A stretch of 56,046 nt of DNA from UBA3064 sp016868095. Lineage in GTDB: Bacteria; Pseudomonadota; Gammaproteobacteria; Burkholderiales; Burkholderiaceae_E. Below the pieces are notes generated by a model. It was not told where the DNA came from. It did no database searches and saw only the letters and a list, made by a program, of their open reading frames with translations. Shown here piece after piece: positions 33,825 through 41,427 of this stretch. Position numbers and translations under genes: made by a program. Position 1 is the first letter of the stretch. Each line of letters starts with the position of its first letter. The stretch covers positions 1 to 56,046 of the forward strand of contig JBEDEM010000012.1 of NCBI GenBank assembly GCA_041175665.1, written 5' to 3'.

Positions 33825-33842
33825 ACGTCATCAGTATTTCAT
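33825..33842 (+). promoter_or_regulatory. Weak Pho-box-like site upstream of the ABC-GpdQ operon
   Basis: ACGTCAT at 33825 and ATTTCAT at 33836 are 11 bp apart, each matching five of seven consensus positions. The site is 63 bp before the ATG at 33905. No good -10 is seen at the ideal distance. Confidence 0.35.
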
Positions 33843-33904
33843 TGAAAGTGTCGAAGATTAAGGGGTCGTAGCTCTCATCCAACCGCCACCATCAGGGAAG
33901 TCCT

Positions 33905-34936
33905 ATGTTGTTCTATTTACTAAAATCATATCTTCGTGCGATCTTATTGCCGCTTGCCGCACTGTCAACGCTAGGATTTGCAAGCACTTCGGCGATCGCA
34001 CAAAGCGCCATTTGTTATAACTGTCCACCCGAATGGGCCGATTGGGCCTCGCAACTTAAGGCCATTAAGGCAAAGACCGGGATCACCGTTCCCCCAGATA
34101 ATAAAAACTCAGGTCAATCGCTGGCCCAGCTCGTTGCCGAAAAGGCAAATCCGGTGGCCGATGTGACCTACTTGGGTGTGACCTTTGGTATCCAGGCACG
34201 CAAGGAAGGTGTGGTAACAAGTTATAAGCCCGCTCAGTGGAACGATGTTCCCAACGGCCTAAAAGACCCAGACGGTTATTGGTTCACTATCCATTCTGGA
34301 ACGCTCGGTTTCATGGTGAATGTCGATGCGCTTAAAGGAAAGCCGATTCCAAGATCGTGGAGTGATTTGCTCAAACCCGAATACAAGGGTTTGATTGGCT
34401 ACCTCGATCCAGCATCGGCCTTCGTGGGCTATGTCGGCGCGGTTGCCATTAATCAGGCCAGAGGCGGAAGTCTTGATAACTTCGGCCCGGCGATTGATTA
34501 CTTCAAAAACCTCATGAAAAATGAGCCGATCGTACCCAAGCAAACGTCTTACGCTCGCGTGCTCTCCGGTGAGATTGCAATCTTGCTGGATTATGACTTC
34601 AACGCGTATCGCGCCAAGTACAAAGATAAGGCAAAAGTCGAGTTCGTCATCCCAGCCGAGGGCAGTGTTGTCGTCCCCTATGTGATGAGTCTTGTCAACA
34701 AAGGCCCGCAGGCAGAAAACGGCAAGAAAGTACTTGATTTTGTGCTTTCAGACGAAGGCCAAGCGATTTGGGCTAATGCCTACCTGCGGCCAGTGCGCGC
34801 CGCTGCGATTCCTAAAGAGGTTCAGTCGCGTTTCCTGCCAGCGAGCGAATACGCCCGCGCAAGGACCGTCGATTACGGGAAAATGGCAGAAGTACAAAAA
34901 GCCTTTTCTGAACGCTACTTAAAGGAAGTACGTTAG
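33905..34936 (+). CDS. ABC transporter substrate-binding protein (POPT/AEP-type)
   Basis: A 343-aa periplasmic binding protein with signal peptide ending near STSAIA-QS. The fold is that of the PotD/FbpA-like group: SGQSLAQLVAEKANPVADVTYLGV near the start, FTIHSGTLGFMVNVDALKG, SWSDLLKPEYKGLIGYLDP and GSVVVPYVMSLVNKGPQ. Members bind polyamines, iron, 2-aminoethylphosphonate or other organophosphorus compounds. A pair of Cys residues (CYNC) at the mature N-terminus is unusual. The operon continues with two permeases, an ATPase and a phosphodiesterase, which argues for a phosphodiester or phosphonate substrate; this is inference. Confidence 0.82.
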   Translation: MLFYLLKSYLRAILLPLAALSTLGFASTSAIAQSAICYNCPPEWADWASQLKAIKAKTGITVPPDNKNSGQSLAQLVAEKANPVADVTYLGVTFGIQARKEGVVTSYKPAQWNDVPNGLKDPDGYWFTIHSGTLGFMVNVDALKGKPIPRSWSDLLKPEYKGLIGYLDPASAFVGYVGAVAINQARGGSLDNFGPAIDYFKNLMKNEPIVPKQTSYARVLSGEIAILLDYDFNAYRAKYKDKAKVEFVIPAEGSVVVPYVMSLVNKGPQAENGKKVLDFVLSDEGQAIWANAYLRPVRAAAIPKEVQSRFLPASEYARARTVDYGKMAEVQKAFSERYLKEVR

Positions 34937-34996
34937 ATGGAAGTGGGTTAAATCGCTCAGTTGGTGATGCCCTCTTACTGAAGAATCGCGACCGCG

Positions 34997-35812
34997 ATGG
35001 CTTTTTACACGACGAGCCGGTGGCAGCAGTTTTGTGCTGTGCCGGCCATTGTCGTGTTTTTTGCCTTTTGGCTGCTCCCGATGGCGCGACTTTTCGCGCT
35101 GCCAGCCGAAAAAGCCTGGGACACTTATTTCATCGTTCTGACAAATACAAACTATTTGCTAAGCCTCTTTAATACTGTGGCCTTATCGCTTGCGGTAACG
35201 GCGATTAGCCTCGCACTTGGCGGCGCGGTCGGTGTTTTTCTAGCACGCCACAAGTTTGTTGGGCGCGCCATGTTCCTTTCGGCACTGACGATGCCTTTGT
35301 CATTTCCAGGCGTAATTATTGGTTTTTTTGTGATCTTGCTAGGCGGTCGACAAGGTCTGATCCCGAGCCTTAGCGACAGCTTGGGATTAGGGCGTTGGAC
35401 ATTTGCCTATCAATTCATTGGGCTTTTTCTTGCATATATTTACTTCTCACTACCCCGGGCCATCAGTGCCTATGCTGCCGCCGCACAAAGCATCGACCGC
35501 TCGCTCGAAGAATCGGCCCGAATACTCGGCGCCAACCGCTGGCAGATTATTCGTGACATCTGGATTCCTGAACTGGCGCCGACCACACTGGCTTGCGGTG
35601 CGATCATCTTTGCAACCGCGATGGGCGCATTCGGAACAGCCTTCACACTAGCAAGCAAATTCGAAGTACTGCCGATCACGATTTATAGCGAATTCACCAA
35701 TTATGCGAACTTCGCGGTCGCTGCATCGCTATCGATCAGTCTGGGCCTTGTTACCTGGGCTGCACTTGCCCTGGCCCGGCGTCGCGCAGGCAACCTCGCA
35801 CTAGGCATCTGA
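34997..35812 (+). CDS. ABC transporter permease (first subunit)
   Basis: A 271-aa inner-membrane permease with six hydrophobic segments, the first at FCAVPAIVVFFAFWLLPMARLF. The ATPase-docking EAA loop is EESARILGANRWQIIRDIWIP, standard for binding-protein-dependent permeases of the PotB/PhnU kind. It follows the binding protein by 60 bp and precedes the second permease by 6 bp, so the two form the membrane pore of one importer. ATG 34997 has a purine-poor upstream region; no better start is seen. Confidence 0.9.
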   Translation: MAFYTTSRWQQFCAVPAIVVFFAFWLLPMARLFALPAEKAWDTYFIVLTNTNYLLSLFNTVALSLAVTAISLALGGAVGVFLARHKFVGRAMFLSALTMPLSFPGVIIGFFVILLGGRQGLIPSLSDSLGLGRWTFAYQFIGLFLAYIYFSLPRAISAYAAAAQSIDRSLEESARILGANRWQIIRDIWIPELAPTTLACGAIIFATAMGAFGTAFTLASKFEVLPITIYSEFTNYANFAVAASLSISLGLVTWAALALARRRAGNLALGI

Positions 35813-35818
35813 TCGGCC

Positions 35819-36604
35819 ATGCGTACCAACCCTTATTTGGCTGCGCTTTGCCTGCTCGTTGGCGTGTTTATGCTTGGGCCGGTACTACTATCGGTATCGG
35901 CTGGCTTCATGCAGAATTACGCGCTTGGCTGGCGCGGTGGATTCACCCTACAGTGGCTGCTTGAAGTGTGGCGCGGCTATGGATCAACCGTACTTGCCTC
36001 AATTGGCATTGCAAGCGCCGCTGTGATTTGTACGATTCTGATCGGCCTGCCCTGCGCTTATGCGTTGGCGCGCTCCAAGCGAACCTGGGCGCTATGGTTT
36101 GAAGAACTGATAACACTTCCTGTTGCGGTACCCGGACTTGCGACAGCCCTCGCCCTCATTCTGGTCTACGGGGAGTTTCGCGGTTTTAGACAGCACGCTG
36201 CGTTCATCCTGGCAGGTCATGTGATCTTCACCATGCCATTTATGGTGAGAGTACTCACGGCAGCATTTCGGCGGCCCGAATTACGGACGATGGAAGAAGC
36301 CGCGTCAACACTTGGGGCAAGCTTCAAACAGCGATTCTTAGGGGTCTTGATTCCTGCGGTGCTTCCCGCAGTCCTCAGCGGGGCACTGATGGTATTTACA
36401 CTTTCAATCGGTGAGTTCAATCTCACCTGGATGCTACACACCCCGCTCACTCGAACGCTACCAGTGGGCCTTGCTGACAGCTATGCCTCGATGCGTATTG
36501 AAATCGGCTCTGCGTATACCTTTGTCTTTTTGATTGTGGTGCTGCCGCTTTTGTGGCTCATGCAATTAAGCGAACGAATGCTTGCGAAGCGATATGCCCA
36601 CTAA
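35819..36604 (+). CDS. ABC transporter permease (second subunit)
   Basis: A 261-aa permease of the PotC/PhnV kind with six membrane segments. The EAA loop is MEEAASTLGASFKQRFLGVLIP, and IGEFNLTWMLHTPLTRTLPVGL is the usual stretch before the last helix. The ATPase gene begins 11 bp before the stop of this gene, so the subunits are translationally coupled. No separate function can be given beyond being half of the transport channel. Confidence 0.9.
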   Translation: MRTNPYLAALCLLVGVFMLGPVLLSVSAGFMQNYALGWRGGFTLQWLLEVWRGYGSTVLASIGIASAAVICTILIGLPCAYALARSKRTWALWFEELITLPVAVPGLATALALILVYGEFRGFRQHAAFILAGHVIFTMPFMVRVLTAAFRRPELRTMEEAASTLGASFKQRFLGVLIPAVLPAVLSGALMVFTLSIGEFNLTWMLHTPLTRTLPVGLADSYASMRIEIGSAYTFVFLIVVLPLLWLMQLSERMLAKRYAH

Positions 36605-37676
36605 ACAAACAGCGATCAGCATTCAAAATTGCTCTAAAACCTATCCGGATGGAACAATTGGTCTGCGCAGCACACAGCTTGAGATTACACCCGGCGAGAT
36701 TCTCGCGCTGCTCGGACCTTCAGGTTGCGGCAAAACCACCCTACTGCGCATGATCGCAGGCTTGGAGATTCCAAACCCCGGTACGAGGATTTATTTTGGA
36801 CCCGACGAAGTAACAAACCTCCCACCTGAAAAAAGGCAAATTGGCATGGTGTTCCAGCACTATGCGCTCTTTCCCCACATGGACCTGGCGGCAAACATCA
36901 CTTATGGCTTAAGGATTCGCGGCATTTCTCATGCAGCGATTCAGGCGAGACTTGCCGAACTTCTCGAGCTCGTTCGCTTGACCGGACTCGAGCATAAGCG
37001 TCCCAGTGAAATTTCGGGCGGCCAGCGCCAGCGGGTTGCTCTGGCACGGGCCATTGCAATTAGGCCACGCGTCTTGTTGCTCGACGAGCCTTTGACCGCC
37101 CTGGATGCAAAACTCAAAGAATCCTTGCGCGATGAACTTGCCGAGTTACTGCGCCGCTTGAATATCACGGCCATTCACGTCACCCACGATCAGCAAGAGG
37201 CCATGGCCATCGCTGATCGGCTCGCGGTGATGAATCAAGGCGAAGTGGTTCAGCTCGGTACCGCCGAAGAACTATACCGATCGCCCGTCAATCCCTTTGT
37301 CGCTTCGTTTCTTGGTCATATGAACACGGTCCGTCTAATCAAGAACCCTGATGGTCGGCGAGGCATTCGACTTGGCGGCGCCTGGCTCGACATAGCGGCC
37401 GATGCAGACTCAGGTCGCGAGGTATTGATTCGACCCGAGGACATCGACCTTTATGCTGTTGACGGCGATTTGACTGAACGCGGTCTTGGGCGCGTGGTTC
37501 ACCGCGCCTTTCTTGGCGATCGTATTCAGCTTCGCGTAATAACACCCGAGGGAATCGAATTAAAGGTTCAAAGGGCAAGGGACTGTCCACTTCGCGTGGA
37601 TGATCCACTTCGCGTTGATGATCCGGTACAAATCGAAGTTAACCCAACTGCGCTTAAGACTTTCGGAGGCGAATGA
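36594..37676 (+). CDS. ABC transporter ATP-binding protein
   Basis: A 360-aa PotA/UgpC-like ATPase. Walker A GPSGCGKTT, Q-loop VFQHYALFPH, signature ISGGQRQRVALARA, Walker B VLLLDEPLTALDA and the switch His in VTHDQQEAM are all complete; a TOBE domain fills the C-terminal 100 residues. Within TOBE, PLRVDDPLRVDDPVQ is an 18-bp in-frame tandem duplication (37587-37622). ATG 36594 lies inside the end of the preceding permease gene; an upstream TTG is less likely. The stop overlaps the start of the phosphodiesterase gene by 4 bp. Confidence 0.92.
   Translation: MPTKQTAISIQNCSKTYPDGTIGLRSTQLEITPGEILALLGPSGCGKTTLLRMIAGLEIPNPGTRIYFGPDEVTNLPPEKRQIGMVFQHYALFPHMDLAANITYGLRIRGISHAAIQARLAELLELVRLTGLEHKRPSEISGGQRQRVALARAIAIRPRVLLLDEPLTALDAKLKESLRDELAELLRRLNITAIHVTHDQQEAMAIADRLAVMNQGEVVQLGTAEELYRSPVNPFVASFLGHMNTVRLIKNPDGRRGIRLGGAWLDIAADADSGREVLIRPEDIDLYAVDGDLTERGLGRVVHRAFLGDRIQLRVITPEGIELKVQRARDCPLRVDDPLRVDDPVQIEVNPTALKTFGGE
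37587..37622 (+). repeat. 18-bp tandem duplication in the ABC ATPase gene
   Basis: The 18 bp at 37587-37604 and 37605-37622 differ at one base. The repeat encodes PLRVDD twice and keeps the reading frame. Confidence 0.85.
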
Positions 37677-38500
37677 TGAGCACTTATCTTTTTCAATTAA
37701 GCGATCTACACATCCGCGAACCTGGGCGCAAGGCCTATGGAAGGCTTGATACCGCACCCTATCTGAGTCGCGCAATTGATACCATCCTTCGATGTCCCCA
37801 GGCGCCAAGCGCCGTGGTCATTACAGGCGATCTTTGTGATTTCGGGCGCGAGTCCGAGTACTTGCACCTGCGCGAGTTGCTCACGCCACTTGTTTGCCCT
37901 ATTTTTTTGATGCCAGGCAATCATGACTGCGTTATCAACCTGCGCCGTAGCTTCCCCGACCATTCATACCTCGGCTTATCTGGTCCAGCACATTTTTCGG
38001 TCGATCTTGGTGATCTGCAATTAATAGCACTTGACAGTACCCTCGCTGGGCAAAGTTTTGGTGCTATCGATGCGCACGGTCTTGCCTGGTTGGAAGAAAG
38101 CCTGCTTGCTTGCGGTGACCGCCCGGTTGTTATAGCGATGCATCATCCGCCCTTTCTGACTCAAATTGGCCATATGGACGAAATTGGGCTGCTGCATGGA
38201 CGAGCAGAGCTTGCCCAACTCATTAGAAAATTTTCGAATATAGAACGTATTATTTGCGGGCATCTCCACCGTGCAATCGACACACGGTTCGCTGGTACGA
38301 TTGCTTCGACATCGCCTTCGCCCGCGCATCAAGTCGTGCTTGATTTACATCCTTTAGCAGTATCGCAATGGAATCTCGAACCAGGCGGATTTCGGATTCA
38401 TGCCTGGAATAAATCGGCTGGCCTTGTGACCCACACCATGCCCATCGGAACTTTTGAAGGACCCTACCCATTTCATGCCGAGGGCGCATTGATCGATTAA
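37673..38500 (+). CDS. GpdQ-like phosphodiesterase (metallophosphoesterase)
   Basis: A 275-aa cytoplasmic binuclear metallophosphoesterase of the class-III cyclic nucleotide/GpdQ group. Metal ligands are visible in QLSDLHIRE (D9, H11), TGDLCDFG, MPGNHD, AMHHPPF and CGHLHRAID, in the order seen in the glycerophosphodiesterase GpdQ; ISDTHF-like start and KAYGRLDTAPYLSRAI also follow GpdQ. It could split glycerophosphodiesters or other imported phosphodiesters. It overlaps the ATPase gene by 4 bp as the last gene of the importer operon, and its stop shares the bases TTAA with the stop of the convergent phoX gene. Confidence 0.85.
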   Translation: MMSTYLFQLSDLHIREPGRKAYGRLDTAPYLSRAIDTILRCPQAPSAVVITGDLCDFGRESEYLHLRELLTPLVCPIFLMPGNHDCVINLRRSFPDHSYLGLSGPAHFSVDLGDLQLIALDSTLAGQSFGAIDAHGLAWLEESLLACGDRPVVIAMHHPPFLTQIGHMDEIGLLHGRAELAQLIRKFSNIERIICGHLHRAIDTRFAGTIASTSPSPAHQVVLDLHPLAVSQWNLEPGGFRIHAWNKSAGLVTHTMPIGTFEGPYPFHAEGALID

Positions 38501-40503
38501 GTCCCCACCACACCACCATCACGCTTTCGAATAATCACGGTGGCACTGCGCGGACGTTCGTTGGGTTTGTTGTTAGGCCAGCTTGAAAATCGACTTGGAT
38601 TTTTTGGATCGCTCCAATTACCAGGTGTTTCGCCAGGATGTTGAATATTTACAAACAAGGTTTTCAAGTCAGGCGTTGCGGTAATCCCGGTCACTTCGCA
38701 ATTGACCGGCCCAACCAAGAATCGCCTCACCTCGCCAGTTGACGGGTCAGCAGCCAGCAGTGAATTATTGCCGATACGTTGGTACTCGCCAATATACATT
38801 TCACTCGCAGAAGCATCTGTTTGAATCCACAAGACGCCTCTTGGATCGCACCATAAGCCGTCCGGGCTGCCGAAGGCATCGCCCCTCATATTGCCCTTAG
38901 CTTCCTCGCGCTGATTCGCCTGATCTCCGGCAAGCACGAAATGCTCCCAGCTGAAACTTTGGGCATCAAAATCGCCATCTTCTTTCCAGCGAATAATATG
39001 ACCCATGCTGTTGTTGGCACGGGGATTGGCAGCGTCCACGCCTGGCCGCCCTGGCATCCCCCGTCGGCTATTGTTGGTCAAGGTGCAGTAAACATGCGAG
39101 CTCAAAGGATCAACGGCGATCCACTCTGGACGATCCATCTTGGTAGCACCCAGCAAATCGCTTGCCTGCCTTGAGCGAATTAAAACATCGCCTTGATCCT
39201 TGAAGCCTCTTGCTGCATCAAGCCCACGTTCACCGTGCTTTAGTGCGATCCACTCGCCCCGCCCATTTGCATCAAATTTTGCAACAAACAGGGTGCCGTG
39301 ATCCAACAAGTCCTTGTTTGCTCGATAGCCTCCCGGCCTCAGCCGCTCAGCACTGACGAATTTATAGATGTACTCGAAGGCGGCATCCTCACCCATGTAA
39401 ACAACAATCTTTTTATCTTTGGTAACACTAACCCAAGCTCCCTCGTGAGCAGCTCGCCCCAGGGCCGTACGCTTGACAGGCTCACTCGCTGGGTCAAAAG
39501 GATCGATCTCAACCACCCAGCCAAAGCGATGAGCCTCATTAGGGTGCTTCTCAACCATAAAGCGCTCTTCGTGCTCATACCAACGAAATCCACGATCGCG
39601 TTGACGGATGCCCCAGCGTGCTTCGTCCTCACTAGGTTTTTCTCGACCTTGGAAGTAATTTGCAAAATTTTCCTCACAAGTGAGATATGTACCCCAGGGC
39701 GTAAATCCATTCGCACAATTATTAAACGTTCCTAATACTGTATGGCCTTGAGGATCAGCGCTTGTCTGCATCAACGGATGGCCGCGAGCAGGCCCACTGA
39801 TGCGCATTGCAGTCGAGGCAGTGATTCTCCTTGCAAACTTGGAGGGGTTCACGATCTGCCATTGATTGCTCACTTTGGCGATTTCGATCACGCTCACGCC
39901 ATGTGAGGCCATGGACTTAGCAACCTTTTGAGCCGTCAAACTTGACTGACCATCCGTGTGGAGCAAGCCTTCATCGGTGTATTCATGATTGATGGCAAGC
40001 AGACCCCTACGACTGCCATCAATGGGGAAGTAATGCATACCATCGTGATGCATGCCAAGTTGTAAGGCTTGTTCTTCGGCTGTGTTGCTCGCATCTGATC
40101 GCCATGCAGGCGAACCTGCCCTTGCACCAATAGGCTCCCCCCAAAGAAAAGCGATCTGCGCTTCATAACCTTCAGGCACCCAAAGACCATCACGATCTTG
40201 CGCTTCAACGGCCTTGAAGCCCAATCGCGAGGCTGATGACTTATTCGCTTGAGCCGCGCTTGAGTCGACCTGAGCAATACTAGGTTTTGTTGCACTTGCA
40301 TGGGTGTTTGCCGAAGCTGCGCGAGCGAGTGGCGCGAGCAGCGATGCACTTGCGGCCGCCATGCCACCGTAAAGCAATTTTCGCTTGCTCGGGTCAGAAA
40401 TCTCATGAATCGACAAGTTGGCACTTGAATTGCTGTCTTCCAATGCGTCCTCAACATCTTGGCTGCTTGGTATCAATCGCTGATCGTTGGCTCGATTCAT
40501 CAT
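38497..40503 (-). CDS. phoX: PhoX-type alkaline phosphatase
   Basis: A 668-aa secreted calcium/iron-dependent phosphomonoesterase of the PhoX family. Core blocks are GLLAINHEYTDEGLLHTDG, NNCANGFTPWGTYLTCEENF, GRAAHEGAWVSV, DLLGATKMDRPEWIAVDP and VNIQHPGETPGNWS. The signal sequence has a long N-region and the twin-arginine site SKRKLLYGG: the first Arg is Lys, a weaker but known Tat variant. ATG 40503 is preceded by CAGGAG at a good distance. Unlike the second phoX copy at 53873, no clear Pho box precedes it. It is convergent with the phosphodiesterase gene and would release phosphate from organic esters outside the cytoplasm. Confidence 0.92.
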   Translation of the reverse strand: MMNRANDQRLIPSSQDVEDALEDSNSSANLSIHEISDPSKRKLLYGGMAAASASLLAPLARAASANTHASATKPSIAQVDSSAAQANKSSASRLGFKAVEAQDRDGLWVPEGYEAQIAFLWGEPIGARAGSPAWRSDASNTAEEQALQLGMHHDGMHYFPIDGSRRGLLAINHEYTDEGLLHTDGQSSLTAQKVAKSMASHGVSVIEIAKVSNQWQIVNPSKFARRITASTAMRISGPARGHPLMQTSADPQGHTVLGTFNNCANGFTPWGTYLTCEENFANYFQGREKPSEDEARWGIRQRDRGFRWYEHEERFMVEKHPNEAHRFGWVVEIDPFDPASEPVKRTALGRAAHEGAWVSVTKDKKIVVYMGEDAAFEYIYKFVSAERLRPGGYRANKDLLDHGTLFVAKFDANGRGEWIALKHGERGLDAARGFKDQGDVLIRSRQASDLLGATKMDRPEWIAVDPLSSHVYCTLTNNSRRGMPGRPGVDAANPRANNSMGHIIRWKEDGDFDAQSFSWEHFVLAGDQANQREEAKGNMRGDAFGSPDGLWCDPRGVLWIQTDASASEMYIGEYQRIGNNSLLAADPSTGEVRRFLVGPVNCEVTGITATPDLKTLFVNIQHPGETPGNWSDPKNPSRFSSWPNNKPNERPRSATVIIRKRDGGVVGT

Positions 40504-40572
40504 GCAATTCTCCTGTTGTCACGTAGCAGACTTAGTAGCTTGTTTATGATCACGTATGAAAATGTCCAATCG

Positions 40573-41424
40573 ATGAAGCAGTCCGTTGCCCTAATCACCG
40601 GCGCCAACACGGGTATTGGCCGGGTCACAGCCTTGACACTTGCAAGACGGGGCTATCAGTTGATTCTGGCTGGACGCTCTGAACAAAGAACCCAAGCAGT
40701 GATCGACGAGATCCTTCAACTCGGGGTGGTTAATCGTCCCCACTATGTACCGCTCGCCCTTGATGACCTTGATTCGGTTCGGGCTTGCGTGAAGCGAGTG
40801 ATCGCCCTTGATCTTCCCATTCGTTTACTCATTAACAATGCCGGTGTGGCCGGGCTCAAGGGGCAAACGAAGCAGTCTTACGAGATGGCCTTTGGCGTGA
40901 ATCATCTTGGTCACTTTCTGCTCACCCAGGGTCTCTTAAACCGGCTACAAAGCAACTCACCTTCTCGCATCATTAATGTAGCAAGCCGTGCTCATTGGAT
41001 GGCACGCTCGATTCCCTGGGAAAACCTGTCGATTCCCTGGGAAAACCTGCAGAGTCCGACAAGATCGCTGACGGGCGTTTCGGAATACGCGGTCTCCAAG
41101 CTTTGTAATATTCTTTATACCAAATCGCTTGCGCAGCGCTTAAAGCACACAGGGATCAGTTGCTATGCCCTTCACCCTGGGGTTGTCGCAACCGAGATCT
41201 GGCGAAGCGTGCCCGGCCTGCTAAGACCTTTGCTGCGATTGCGGCCGATGCTAAGCCCCGAAGAAGGTGCGGCAACAACGCTTCATTGCATTGACCATGC
41301 AAGCACCGAGCAAAGCGGTATGTATTTCGCTGATTGTCGCGTCGCTGCCGTGAGCCCACTTGCGGCGCAGTCGGGCCTCGCCGACCGACTATGGCACTTT
41401 AGTGAGCAAGCCTGCTCGCACTAA
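40573..41424 (+). CDS. Short-chain dehydrogenase (retinol-dehydrogenase-like)
   Basis: A 283-aa NAD(P)-dependent oxidoreductase of the SDR family. The cofactor loop is TGANTGIG, the NNAG motif is INNAGVAG, and the catalytic Tyr-x3-Lys is YAVSK. LNRLQSNSPSRIINVASRAHW and CYALHPGVVATEIWR fit the retinol-dehydrogenase-like branch. Between the catalytic Ser region and YxxxK a perfect 21-bp tandem duplication (41009-41050) adds seven residues (SIPWENL twice). ATG 40573 was preferred; ATG 40546 is in frame. It is divergent from phoX and ends 3 bp from the phoD stop. The substrate is unknown. Confidence 0.85.
   Translation: MKQSVALITGANTGIGRVTALTLARRGYQLILAGRSEQRTQAVIDEILQLGVVNRPHYVPLALDDLDSVRACVKRVIALDLPIRLLINNAGVAGLKGQTKQSYEMAFGVNHLGHFLLTQGLLNRLQSNSPSRIINVASRAHWMARSIPWENLSIPWENLQSPTRSLTGVSEYAVSKLCNILYTKSLAQRLKHTGISCYALHPGVVATEIWRSVPGLLRPLLRLRPMLSPEEGAATTLHCIDHASTEQSGMYFADCRVAAVSPLAAQSGLADRLWHFSEQACSH
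41009..41050 (+). repeat. 21-bp perfect tandem duplication in the SDR gene
   Basis: The 21 bp at 41009-41029 are repeated exactly at 41030-41050, giving SIPWENLSIPWENL in the protein without a frameshift. Confidence 0.9.
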
Positions 41425-41427
41425 GGC

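Noticed and set aside
40504..40572. A possible Pho box (TTGTCAC at about 40516) between phoX and the SDR gene.
   Set aside because: The second unit 11 bp away does not match and the orientation would face the SDR, not phoX. A further pair inside the SDR start facing phoX matches only four of seven bases per unit.
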